Source: Canna indica (Eukaryota; Streptophyta; Magnoliopsida; Zingiberales; Cannaceae). From it: DNA of 64,000 nucleotides. A model generated the notes under the pieces. The model saw nothing but the letters and a program-made list of their open reading frames with translations. It did no database searches and was not told where the DNA came from. This document shows positions 47,121 to 58,350 of the stretch, piece after piece. Every line of letters starts with the position of its first letter. The first letter of the stretch is position 1. The position numbers and the translations under genes were made by a program. The stretch is from positions 33,956,501-34,020,500 of the forward strand of contig CP136890.1 in assembly GCA_034359265.1 (NCBI GenBank), written 5' to 3'.

Positions 47121-47640
47121 TGTGAACTGGGCAAGAACTACTTGGCCTGATTGAATCAGACCTGGTAGCCCCCCATCACTCATCTCAAACTGAACCACAT
47201 TGCCCCGCCTAAGAGGGCTCCGCCCAAACTACATCTCTAAGCCAGACCCAAGCCAGGTCAAATGGCTTCATTCAGGGAGCCACCCGACCAAACATGGACT
47301 CCAACGTCCTCCCTTTTCTCGAGGGATATACCATCAAAAACTCGTCATCTCTGGGATTGACCTCGACCCATTCTGGGCAACAATCCTAGTGAGATTACCG
47401 GGCAATCATGATCATCTCCACCTACAATATATATAGACGCAACGCACCCAGGTAACCCTAAGTTTCAATTTCCGTAACATCCACCTTGGAGTCACCCTAA
47501 CTTTGGCGTCAGAGTGTCTTTTGCAGGTCCCTCCCTCCACCCCCACCCCACCCCCCCCGGCCAGCATTGAACCAGACCCCGACTCTCAGGCAAGATTAGT
47601 TGAATTAGCAAAAACTGGCCTCTGGATACTAGTAAACCAT
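47121..47640 (+). repeat. Probable 3' LTR of the Tat-type element
   Basis: Starts TGTGAACTGG after a purine-rich tract, with TATA at about 47427. The distal border was not found. Confidence 0.5.
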
Positions 47641-47889
47641 GATGGATATATACTTTGTTACCGTATCACTTTTCTCAATCCTATGGCATGAAACATTATT
47701 TATCCTATTCTCATTGGTCTTGACATGTGCTCTTGAAATCCTCAGGATCCCAGTATTTTTTCTATGTGATTTGTCACATGTTGTTGCTCTCTGCATGTGC
47801 ATCACGTGTAAAGTCAACATCTCTGTTAGTAGCCACGACATCTCCGTTAAGTCTCACCTAATAAAAGTTAGTCTGGTGTCATTTTTGTA

Positions 47890-48270
47890 CCATTTTCAAT
47901 AACCTCACGGGTATTTTAGCTCCAAAATAAATGTTAAGGGTATTTTAGTACCCGTGAGAAAATGTTAGGGGCATTTTGTACCCGTGAGAAAATATTAGGG
48001 GCATTTTAGTACCCGTGAGAAAACGTCAGGGACATTTTAGTACCCGTCAGAAAATGACTTGGCCTGCATGCGCGCCACATGTCCATGTCATCAGTCCCAA
48101 TCATTAGCCACGTCAGCTCCGTTATCTCTCAATTAACGTTGTTTACCTATAGGGGTATTTTTGTACCCAATTCCATAATGTAAGGAGTATTTTTTTTCCC
48201 AAAAAAATCTTAGGAGTATTTTAGTATCCGTGAGAAAACGTTGAGAGTATTTTTGTACCTTTTCCCAAGG
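47890..48270. repeat. Short tandem repeats of a tattttagtacccgtgagaa unit
   Basis: Four or five units of about 37-39 bp (47900-48060) and two more at 48185-48260, each about ggg(c/t)attttagtacccgtga followed by gaaaa and gtta. The stretch from 47641 has no gene. Confidence 0.75.
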
Positions 48271-48609
48271 AAAATGAAATTGTCTATGTTACTGGACAAC
48301 GTGTGGAAAAGCACTGCCTCATACAAATGAAGATGCTCGTACTAACATTCAGGTAAAACCTAGTTATTAATTCTTGATATGTTTACGCACATTTATGTGT
48401 ATAGTATTATGACTGTACATTTATGAAATTGTCCCAATGAATATAAGCTTCATCTTGCCGCAACCTAGAAGTTGCACTGAGAGTTGAAATGACAAGTATC
48501 TTTTTTCACATTACTTGTTTGATTCTTATTTTGTATCAGGTGCTGCCAAACATTTTTATCGTCGATTGAAGGTTCATCCAACAATCAATTTAGTAGTAGA
48601 ATGACTCTT
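48270..48609 (+). other. Two exon-like segments, unidentified
   Basis: A segment ending NEDARTNIQ-like codons at about 48352, followed by GTAAAA, and a second starting after TATCAG at 48540 (VLPNIFIVD then stop) would splice in one frame. I do not recognise the product. It may be gene debris next to CACTA2 or chance. Confidence 0.2.
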
Positions 48610-48639
48610 ATACTACAACAAGTATAAGAACTAAAAACC

Positions 48640-49030
48640 TGGTCATCTATAACAAACCCGATCATCGCAAAACGGTCGCTAAAGACCTTCTGCGATAGCC
48701 AAAGGTGATCACAAACCTCAGTAGCAAAAGAACCTGTCGCAGAATGTTTGAGACCGCCACTGCCGTGGTCGCAAGTAAAAAATTTCTGCGACCATTCACG
48801 ACGGTATGCAGTCGTCGTAGAATATGGTCTCGTGACATCTGCGATCCTCATTTGTCGTTGCAATCTTTATCTCCATGACGGCACTACGGCTACATCTGCC
48901 GACGCAAACTTTAGTTCACCGAAGGCTCTACAACCGCATCTGCCATCGCAGTACGATCGATATACCTTTTGCGACCGCCTTTGTTTTTGCGACCGCCTTT
49001 AGCGACCAGTTCGATATACCTTTTGCAACG
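48640..49030. repeat. Left subterminal repeats of CACTA2
   Basis: Repeated words tgcgacc, gcgaccgcc and tcgcaga in both orientations. They differ from the cagcaacggc word of CACTA1, so the two elements belong to different subfamilies. Confidence 0.7.
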
Positions 49031-49235
49031 ACGACGGCAGTTGCAATGTCGTCACAGATGTGTATTTTTTTTTTTTTAATAATTTAGTAATATAAATTCA
49101 TGTTTATAATATTTGATTCAAATGCCTATAATATCAAATGAGACATCAAATTATAATATAAACCATCATATTTATATCAAAATATAATGTTTACATCGTA
49201 TCAAAATATGTTTACATCATATCAAAATAGAAAAT

Positions 49236-50265
49236 CATATATCGTGAGGCGCATTAGGTGGTGGCGAGGAGAGGGGCTGCGTGGGGAGGGCATCAGCCGA
49301 CGTTGACGATAATAATGGATCTGATGCTGATGTCGTCGCGTCAAATGATGGGGGAGGCGGAGGGGCCGAAGCACCAGGTATGGAAGAAGCAATGTGTGCC
49401 ATGTACTGAGTCATCTACGCCATATGCTCCCTCATAGCGGCCACCTCAGTGATGAGGCGTGCATGAGAAGCCTCTAAGGTTGCAAATCGATCCTCACCCA
49501 TATGTGATGTTGATGGACCAGCGGCGGAAGAGGTGAAGACAGACGACCCCGCACCATGTGGCTGCAACAACGCCCGTGCGTGGGCCATTGTGCCAATGCC
49601 ATATACATGGCCGTGGTCGGTGCCTGTCACCTGCATCCATGCGTCAGCATCAACCTGGTGCTGCGCAGGACCACCTCCCCGCTGGGTCACCAACTCAGTA
49701 TACGTGGTCTTTAAAGATTGATTAATTAAATTAATTATACATAATTGAACTAAGATAATTTTTTAAAAATATGAACTTTACTAAATATTAACTTACCAGT
49801 ATCGTCTCTGGCCTCCCACTAATGAACTCACCCCGGCGTGGACCATGCCTATATCTATACGTCTCCTCGAAGACCCTCAAAGGATCAGTCGAGATGAGCG
49901 TCCCCTGCTCGTCTTTCATCCTCTGCAATAAAATAAATATAATTAGTTTTTCTATAATAATAATAAATAATAAAAACAATTATTAAATTACTTACCAATC
50001 GACGCTCGTGCCTGGTAAATGGAATGGACTCACCGGTTTATCAGGCGACGGATCACTCGACTAGCATCATCCAGTTCCAATGCGCCTTTCGGGAGGCACC
50101 TTGCCACTCCTCTGATGCCCAGATGTCGCATAGCCGATCCCATATGTAGTCCATCATCCAGTTGGGCTCATGTCCCTTAAACGCCTCCATAGGCGTATCC
50201 CGGTTACCGCCTACATTTGCTCGCACCTCATCCCGCGCTCGGTGGAGGATATCCTTGAAAAGCTT
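49236..50265 (-). pseudogene. CACTA2 tnpA-like remnant
   Basis: Minus-strand pieces: KLFKDILHRARDEV and WMMDYIWDRLCDIW (50265-50060, then stops), VFEETYRYRHGPRRGEFI (about 49820-49870), and TQRGGGPAQHQVDADAW with DHGHVYGIGTMAHARALL (49693-49415). These match the exon order of CACTA1 tnpA (DHGRVYGFADSGHARAVL). A Pro/Ser-rich tail ends near 49236. Introns between them are AT-rich, as in CACTA1. Confidence 0.75.
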
Positions 50266-50270
50266 CTTAT

Positions 50271-52293
50271 TAGCACGCCTCAACTCAGGGTCACGTGATC
50301 GGCCAGGGTATACGTGCCTATACCCCGCAGCCTAAACCAAGCACATGCCAACTTATAACAATAAAACATAGCAGAAAGAATGAAATTAGTTTTATTTTAA
50401 ATGAAAAACCAAACCAGCTTTCATTAGAAGTAATTTTAATAAAATAGTAAAGTGCGGAAATAATAAATCAACGTTCAACTGTTCATTTACAAATGAAAAT
50501 CTGAAATAAAGACATGAATGTCCCCCAAGGGACTACAACTCGAAAATACCAAAACACAAGTGCATGACAATCTACCAAAAACTCGACTACGACCCCTAAC
50601 TAGGATGGCTATGAGATCAATGTGGCTCCTCTGCCCTCCAACCGCGCCAAGTGCTCCAGCCCGCCTCACCGGTCAGACTCTTCAAAAAAAAACAAAAATG
50701 ACAACGGATGAGTTCATAAGAACTCAGTGAGCGGTTCTACCAACCCCAACGAGAAACCAAACACAGAGACATAACATATGATAAAACATCTATCTCAAAT
50801 AGGAATAAAGTCACAAGGGAATGATTAGCTATCAGACCATCTGGCCACCACACGCCCGAAGGCATTCAACACTAGAGCATTGAAGTGCAACAGGCCTCAG
50901 CCTACTGTGCCCTAAGGCAACAATCATACACAAGGGTTACTAGGATAATCAGGATTGGCCCATCCGAGCTTATCCTATAATAAAAAAACTCAGGAGCAAA
51001 CGGGATTTGCCAGTCCGAACTTGCTCCACGAGACGCGATGGAACAATCGGCATTTGCCTGTCTGAACTTGTCCCTTTAAGATATCACAAGAATAATCGGG
51101 ATTTGCCCATCCGAACTTATTCCTTAAAAGAAACTAGAGAACAATCAGGATTTGCCCGTCTAAACTTATTCCACGAGGAAACACGGGAACAAGCAATTGG
51201 GATTTGCCCGTCCGAACTTGTTCCACAAGGAAACACAGGAACAATCTGGATTTGCCCATCCGAACTTGTTCCAAAGAGATAACGTAGGAATAATCGGGAT
51301 TCGCCCATCCGAACTTATTCCTTTAAAATACAGGTTGTGAATTAACCATCCAACCTTCCAGGCCAAGCCCGCAATCCGGCTTCTCACCGAGCCTCTCCGC
51401 CATTCATAAAGATATGGCGCAATATGACCTAAGTCAAGTGTTTCCTACGGTGTCTTAGGGATGTCTTTATTGGGAAGCACTACAACACCCAACACCCGAT
51501 CCCAACACCTAGACCCGTAATATCATAAACCCATGAGATTTTATTTCATGCATAAACTTTATTTTTTGGTTCATAACAGATTATGTTTCCCCTTGAATTT
51601 TAATTAAGCAATTAGAATTATCATCACCAAGATTAGAGTTTTGTTTTCAGTTTACTGTTGGACCCAAAACCGGTGCAACCAAGTCAAATCTGACTACCAG
51701 AGTGTGATCTATGGATCCAAACTATATTTTCTGGTCGAAATGATAGGTTACACAACTATGTTCAGTAAACTAAGCACATCACAACAACATTTTCAAAATC
51801 AGCTCAGAATCAACAACTCAGCATGAAATTTTAGCAAGATTAAGTTTTCAGCAATCCATGGTAATTAATCCAAAATTCACAAAAATTAAGTCTTTAATTA
51901 TCATCAAAATAGAATTATAAAATTTGGGGTAGATTTCACAACATACATATTTATTAATCAAGACTAGCAATAACCAACATCACCTTTAAATAAGAATCAA
52001 GCTTCATGAATCATGAACCCACATCAAGAATACACATGGCATTAAGATCAAACCCTATCTTTGTAAAACATGATTACTATCAAAAAATCACAGATTAATT
52101 ATAAGCATGCATTAGCATATAGAAACAGATTTATCTATGCAGGAAAAGAAATTGCATAACTCATATTCCTACTTACCCGAGCTTGTAAGCTCGCACCGGA
52201 CCATGAATCGACTCAGCTCGACCTCGAACTAGCGCGCTAGGCTGACAATCATAATTAATAACAAAAATAACTATTAATATCTAGGATATTACA
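50271..52293 (-). mobile_element. Gypsy (Tekay-type) solo LTR in CACTA2
   Basis: It runs from tagcacgcctc (a decayed tgtcacgcccc) to ctaggatattaca, flanked by cttat on both sides (50266-50270 and 52294-52298). Length is 2023 bp. The minisatellite at 50960-51330 matches the one in the solo LTR at 12681-15498. Without it, the CACTA2 reading frame rejoins. Confidence 0.9.
50960..51330. repeat. Minisatellite in the solo LTR
   Basis: Six to seven copies of a roughly 55-60 bp unit with gggatttgcccgtccgaac and ttgttcc. Open frames on both strands across it (51007-51387) are shadows of the repeat. Confidence 0.8.
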
Positions 52294-54101
52294 CTTATTG
52301 TAAGCTTCCCAAGCATCCTCCTCTTCAGTGTCAAATTTTTGAATGAAAGGATCAACCTCGGGGGTAATTCATCAGTACATATAATTGTGCAAAATGGTAC
52401 TCCTCTTCAGTTAAATATCTCAGTGGACGTGAGCCTAAACCACGACCAGGGAAATAAAATATTGGTAAGCAATCTACAGCGTTCATATTTCCCCATCATC
52501 ATTTCGGGAAAGACGAGTCAACCTTGTGTGCATATTAGACACGAAATAGAAAGAACAAAAAGTTGATATCTCCTGAATTATATAAGCTTCACTTATTGAA
52601 CTTTGCACAGCAGCTGTATTTTTTATTTTCCTTTTTAACCTCTGCATTTAACTCTCGAATAAATACATCTACTGATACTGAACCGGACCACCAACTCTTG
52701 CCTCGTATGCTAAGTGAACTGGTAGATGCTCCATCGAGTCAAAAAATTTAGGTGAAAATATCTGCTCTAATTTGCAAAGAATTTCTACAATGTTTTTCTC
52801 TAGATTTTCCATATATTCGACACGGAGGGCATTGGTGCAGATATCTCTGAAAAACAAACTAAGCTCGATTAACGGACCCCAAATTTTGTTTGATAAAATA
52901 TCGCAGAATGCAATAGAGAGTAGTCTTTGCATGAACACATGACAGTCATGACTTTTCGTTCCACCTTCGTCTACATTGACACATCGAGCTAAATTAGATG
53001 AATAGCCATATGGTAATTTGAGATATTTTATCCACTGACAAACATCTTTCTGTTGTTGCTTACTGAGAACATAAGAGGGTTTCGGTTTCACTTGTTTGAT
53101 GTTCACCTCTTGTAGATCTAAATATGGACATTTGCAATATATTTTTAAGTCCATTCTTGCCTTCACATTATCTTTTGTTTTTCCAGCAACATTCATCACT
53201 GTATTAAAAATGTTCTCTAACACATTCTTTTTAATGTGCATCACATCCAAATTGTGCCGAACTAGTAATGAGCTCTAGTAAGGCAGTTCCCATAATATTT
53301 TTTTTTTGACCCAATTGTGTCTTTCTCCAAAATCACTAATTCTATCAACCTCACCAAATGTGATGTCTAATAACACAAAAACTTGAGCTAACATTTGATT
53401 ACAAGACAAACGAGCAGGCCGGTGGTCCATCTTTTTCCACTCTGCCCCTAATGAATTTATCTCTATTTCTCCGATATGAATGATCAAGTGACAAAAATTG
53501 ACGATGATAGTCAAAGTATGAAATCTTTCATCCATGTCGAAGACTGAATGCTTTTGTTCGTTCCATACAATACGGACAACCAAGCCTCCCATGTGTGCTC
53601 CAACCAAACAACATAGCATATGCCGAGAAGTCACTAATTGTCCTCAACAATGCGGCCCTCGACTTGAAATTCCTTTTTTGATGAATACCATAAATGATGA
53701 CTCCATCATCGCACAAGTGCTTTAAATCGTCAATTAACGGTCGAAGGAACACGTCCAATTATTTTCTTGGTCCCCTTTCTCATGGGATTACCATACTAAA
53801 AAATATGAAATCATCTTTCATGCATATCGATGACGGCAAATTATAGACTGCAAGGAGCACCGGCCAAACAGAATATGAAGTGGATGATTGACCGAATGGA
53901 TTTAACTCATCAGTATATAACCCTAGTCTGACATTTCTAGGATCACTTGCAAACGATGGATAACATCGATCAAGATGTTTCCATGCTTCACTGTCAGACG
54001 AGTGAGTCATAGCATTAGGGTCATGACTCTTAGCATGTCATATCATATGTTGGGTTGTTTTTTAATACATGAACAACCGCTTCAATCTGGGAATTATCGG
54101 G

Positions 54102-55769
54102 TGTTGGCCTAAGGTTTTCAACCTTGGTCTTAATCTCGGTTTTGATGATAACAAACATGAAACTAATGATTTCATAGAGAGTTATTTTTAGGTTCCATAT
54201 TGGTTAGCGCACGACATCCCCGATCGAAAAAATTGAAGAAATCTGAGAAATCGACAAGGACGCTCGTCGACGCTCGAGATACTTCGGGAAGATAGAGTTT
54301 AGGTTTAGGGTGTTTAGAATGTGTTGTAAATCCTCATGATGATACAAAGAAACCTAAAAACCAAACCCGAACCCCAAAACACGAAACCCGAAAAATTAGA
54401 AAAGGCTATGAAAATTCACTAAGCTTAGGGAGCTCCTTGGAGGGCTATATAACCTATACATTTTCTTGGCACCCAAAATGTCGATAATTGTTCCTTAGGT
54501 AAAAACTAGATAACGAGATATTTTTAATGATTTTTTGGAAGCATTTAGCCTACATATATTTGACCCGGGAGATTATAAAACTTTCGTTTTTAGGAAATTT
54601 GTACTAGACCCCGAAAGTTAGATTTTAATTCTTAAGGATTTTATTTTTTTAGAAATTCTTATTGAATCCAAATGGTGGGTAATCCTTATATAATATTTAT
54701 GTTTTAAAGTTAACTTTAGTTAATAAATGTTATATAAGTAGACTTAGCGAAAACGAATAAACAAATAGAAAAATCAGCCCTGCCCAGGTTCGGTCGACCG
54801 ACTAGTCGTCCGACAGAAGGTGAAGGAATTTCGGTCGATCGACCGGTCGACTGAACGATGCCCAAAATGGGCAGAATGCCTTCAATCGCTTGGCGGTCGC
54901 TCGGTCGATCGATCGACGATCGACCCGCAAGTGACCGAGCGTTGCCAACGGGCGGAAAAATGCCCGTTGACGATCCTTGGTGTTTAGCGGGTTATAAATA
55001 CCCATCCCAAACTCATTTCTAGCCTACCATTGATGCTTCCAAGCCTCAAACTGTGATCCTAAGCATCTCTACAAGCTTTCATTGAGCCATCCTTGCAAGA
55101 ACCCTAGTTTCAATCTCCACTCCTTGATTTAGCCTTGAAGCTTCACCGATTCATCATCTTAAGGCATCAAGAGGACTAGGGAGTTTTCTTTGGAGCTAAG
55201 TATTTGTTGTATTATTTATTTGCTCCATATTGTCTGTATATTTTATGGTTTATTTTCATTGTATGTCATTTGTGTAAACCTAGAGTGCTAGGTTGATTGA
55301 AATTGGGTGGTTGCCTTGGTGTTAATTAAGGCTTAGATCCACCATTGTAAACTTTGTTTACTATGATTAGTTGAGTTGTCCTTTAGGTTGAGATGGGAGA
55401 GTGCTCTCGGTAAGAAGGCAGGATACTTCAAGGTCTGGTAGTGCTGTCGGTTCGAGAGCAAAGACTTTCAGGTGTAAAGTCCTCTTTGTAAGGGAAACGA
55501 TATAATCTAGTAAACCTAGTTTGGAAATCCTAAGCGGGGTGCTTAGGTAGTGGAGTAGGCATTGGGGCCGAACCACTATAAATAATTATTGTTAGCATTG
55601 TTTACCTTGCATTTCTTATTGCTTATCATTTATATCTTACTTCCGTTTACTACGCGATTTCTAAATTACGTAAGTAATCAAGTAAACGATTAAAACTGAC
55701 ATTAGGCTAAAAGATTTAGATAACACACTATTCACCCCCCCCCCTTCTAGTGTGGCTATTTCACCAACA
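54102..55769 (+). mobile_element. A-family solo LTR in CACTA2 tnpD
   Basis: TGTTGGCCTAAGG to TTTCACCAACA, 1668 bp, plus orientation, flanked by tcggg (54097-54101) and ttggg (55770-55774), a 5-bp duplication with one change. GGTCGACC-type palindromes lie at 54785-54925. A TATA (gttataaatacc) lies near 54990, then the R/U5 part. The longest A-family LTR here, it defines the ends used for A1-A3. Confidence 0.92.
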
Positions 55770-56173
55770 TTGGGAAAATACCGAAGAACCTTAAACGATA
55801 TATCTTTCTGCCTACTCGAAGATTTCTCTTTGTACCGTGGATGTTCACATGTTGGACACTAGGTCAAGAATTTTCTAATACCATAGACTAGGTCTCTTCA
55901 TCATCTTTTTTGTCTTATAGAAATTGTCCTCCAATTTGTTATCTTTAGGCAACGCTTTGTGAAAAAGCTCGGAAACCAATTATATGCTATCTCGATTACG
56001 TTGCAATCAGACTTAATATTTAACATTTGAGTCATTACTGACAGCTTTGAATATTCATCACAACCTTCATATGATGGTTCATCTACAGCATTCAATAAAT
56101 CGTAAAACTGTGCTACTTCTGGATTTGGTAACTCTATTTGGATTTCCGGTTGTACTTGTGGCTCACACTCTAT

Positions 56174-57449
56174 GGGCCCGTTTGGTTCGCAAACTGCTCG
56201 TCACAGGACACCAGACAGGGACAAGGACAGGACATTAGGTGTCCTGGAACAGTAGCTATACCGTGTTTGTTTCGTCAAGAACAGGACACGATATTCCATC
56301 CTGTCCTGCGTTTGTTTCGCTATAACAAAGTACTGTACATGATAAAATGACTAAAATATCCTTGTAAATTAGTCTTAAAACTAATTAATACGTAAAAACT
56401 CTTAATATATAGTATCAAATATTTTTCAACTAATATATAAGTTTAACTAATAAGTTTTCAACTAACCTAAAAGTATAATAATAGGATAATACCGAAAAAT
56501 ATAAAAATCATACCAAATGATCTCCAATCTAAAATCTGACACCACCATCGCGTTCAGCACGTGAAAATTTACAACTTTGGTATTCACCTTGACTCGATCC
56601 GACGATTCTACGATCAACTACAAAAATACTCCAATAATTCATAAATCAACCCAATTTCATATGATACAGCTCTCTTCTCTAAACACTATTCATATCCCAC
56701 CCACTCGTCTCCCTCTCCCCTCACCCCTCGCGCTGCCCCTTGCCCTTTCGCCTGACGCCACCTCCCTGCTCCGCTCGAACCCACGCCGGCCGGCCCTCCC
56801 GGCCGCCGATGATCACCCTGGTGGTGACGTCGCCTCTCCCGCAACTCCCGACGCCGGCGGGACGCCCTCTCTCTCCTCCCGATCTCCCTCTTCACCCCTC
56901 ACCCCACCTACAGCTCGCCGCCCCCTCCTCTTCCGCCCCCTCATGGTTGACGGTGACGCTAGAGACGGAGGTCGCGCCGGCGGGGAAGGAAGTAGGCTCG
57001 GCGGCGGACCCTCACTCGTCTTCCTCTCCACCCGACGCCCGCCCGACGCCCGCCCGACGCCCGCCTGATGCCCGCTCGACGCCCGCCCGAGCCCCGCCTT
57101 CAGTCAGGGAGCTGTTCTCGCTGGCACCGCCGCATCAGGGCATCAACGGCGAGTGGGGCGCCGACGAGGAGAACGCGCTGCCATGCCGGCGTGGGCGGCA
57201 TGTTTCCTGGAGCTTGCGACAACCGGGTGAGAGGCGAGAGCAGCAGGCGAGGGCATTGAGGTCTTTTTGCATCAATGTCCTTCGCCCTGTTTCGATGTAC
57301 CGAGAATTTTCTCGGTACACCAAAAGGGTCCAAAATCCTGTCCCGAACAGGAATTAAAATCCAGTCCCTCCCACTTTTTGCAAAACAAACAGGGGACAAG
57401 AGCCAAAATCCAGTCCAGTCCCCCATTTTTTAACGAAAAAAACGGGCCC
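56174..57449. mobile_element. GC-rich DNA element with GGGCCCG inverted ends
   Basis: Inverted ends GGGCCCGTTTGG / GGGCCCGTTTTTTT, with tat on both sides (56171-56173 and 57450-57452). AT-rich shoulders have repeated ccagtcc/ggacagg words. The interior (56690-57260) is strongly GC-rich and contains open frames on both strands that are Pro/Arg/Ala-rich with no domain I recognise. This could be a PIF/Harbinger-like or other terminal-inverted-repeat element, perhaps carrying a captured gene fragment. The 3-bp tat is not the usual TWA, so the superfamily is left open. Confidence 0.6.
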
Positions 57450-57984
57450 TATATCCATTGTCGCTTCAGTACCTGGCGACTGACCTCCTAATTATGTGTG
57501 AGATATTGGCAACCTTTGGAATTCACGACTGCCTAGAGCATCCAAAACCATATTTTGAAACAACTGCTCAACAGATGTCATATGAGTTGCGGACGAAGAT
57601 CCAATATTAGACGACTGGCCTCCTAATTCATACGATGTCATGTCTATGAATGACTCCATGTGTGAAATCCATCGATATTAACGATTCATGAAACCATTTC
57701 TGTATCGGTGCAATGTCATTATCTGTCGGTCTAGGAAAAATAAGTTGACACACCGATGACACGAACATCTGATTTTGTCAACACTCACAAATTGCGGATT
57801 TGAATATGCGAAGTTCAAAAATTCCTGAAGATCGTTCTTGAATTCTTCAAGTAAACCTCCATGGTACATCCGACGGTACATCCAACTACGATCTTTCGTC
57901 ATGATTCTGTACATGATATTTCACAGCAATCACTTCTTTTGAACTCTTCATAGGTGAGGTGGTCTTATTTCATTCAGGAATTAA

Positions 57985-58174
57985 ATTATTCTACTTGCAT
58001 CTAAATATCCTTTTTAACATTCAATTTTAGTCAAAATTTCGGTAGCATTTCCCTATAGTTCTCCAAGTATGGATATCATCTAGGCGCATACTTGGAGAAC
58101 AAGGGATATATATCTGCTAGAATCTTTAACTGAAATGAATGTTTAAAAAATTATTTAACTGCAAGTAGAATAAT
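57985..58174. repeat. Palindrome upstream of CACTA2 tnpD
   Basis: Arms 57985-58070 and 58087-58174 (attattctacttgca with tgcaagtagaataat; ctccaagtatg with catacttggag) around a loop with atatcatctaggc. It starts 83 bp upstream of the tnpD ATG, matching the position in CACTA1. Confidence 0.85.
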
Positions 58175-58350
58175 TTTGATCCCAAACTATCCAATCAGAG
58201 ATAATTCAAAAACTGTAAAGAATCTATAAGTTTTGTACTTCTTATAGACGGTGATACGATCTCCGAACGGATCTAAGGTATTGAAAAATAATTTATGATC
58301 CAACGGTAGACAAGTTCGTGTCACTTTATCAACTCGTGAATCATAATATT

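Larger units (their letters stand above)
44211..47640 (+). mobile_element. Decayed Tat-type Ty3-gypsy element, 3' half
   Basis: Integrase remains (44350-45600), then non-coding DNA with the cactaggttttcccc motif common after pol in Tat elements (about 45650), then a likely LTR start TGTGAACTGGGC at 47121 after a gcttaggggc purine tract. The LTR has a TATA (tatatata near 47427) and the ggcgtcagagtgtcttttgcagg end block typical of this lineage. The right end near 47640 is uncertain. The RT and everything 5' are missing. Confidence 0.7.
52299..57902 (-). pseudogene. CACTA2 tnpD remnant, split by two elements
   Basis: It starts MTKDRSWMYRRMYHGG (57902), with the N-terminal transposase-associated domain (IRCSCHRC) to 57678. 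It continues after the GGGCCCG element with EPSYEGCDEYSKLSVMTQ (56095) and after the A solo LTR with HSSDSEAWKHLDRCYPSFA and LGLYTDELNPFGQSS (54000-53930), GWSTHGRLGCPYC (53600), HNWVKKKILWELPY (53290), LDVMHIKKNVLENIFN (53245) and HLPVHLAYEARVGGPVQYQ (52690). It ends at about 52360 with FAQLYVLMNYP. DUF4216 and the acidic tail are missing. Frameshifts and stops are numerous. It supplies the Trp that CACTA1 has changed to amber. Confidence 0.85.
48610..58350 (-). mobile_element. CACTA2: decayed CACTA element with three nested insertions
   Basis: The left end near 48610 reads TACTACAACAAG, one base off a CACTA start, followed by subterminal repeats. tnpA remains (49236-50265) and tnpD remains (52299-57902) lie on the minus strand, and the tnpD-upstream palindrome is at 57985-58174. 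Homology to CACTA1 stops near 58350 and the right terminal repeat was not found. Insertions: gypsy solo LTR (50271-52293), A-family solo LTR (54102-55769) and a GGGCCCG-ended element (56174-57449). Confidence 0.8.

Noticed and set aside
56577..57426. Long GC-rich open frames on both strands as a protein gene
   Set aside because: Pro/Arg/Ala-rich translations in several frames with no domain; GC-rich sequence keeps all frames open. Noted only as possible captured sequence.
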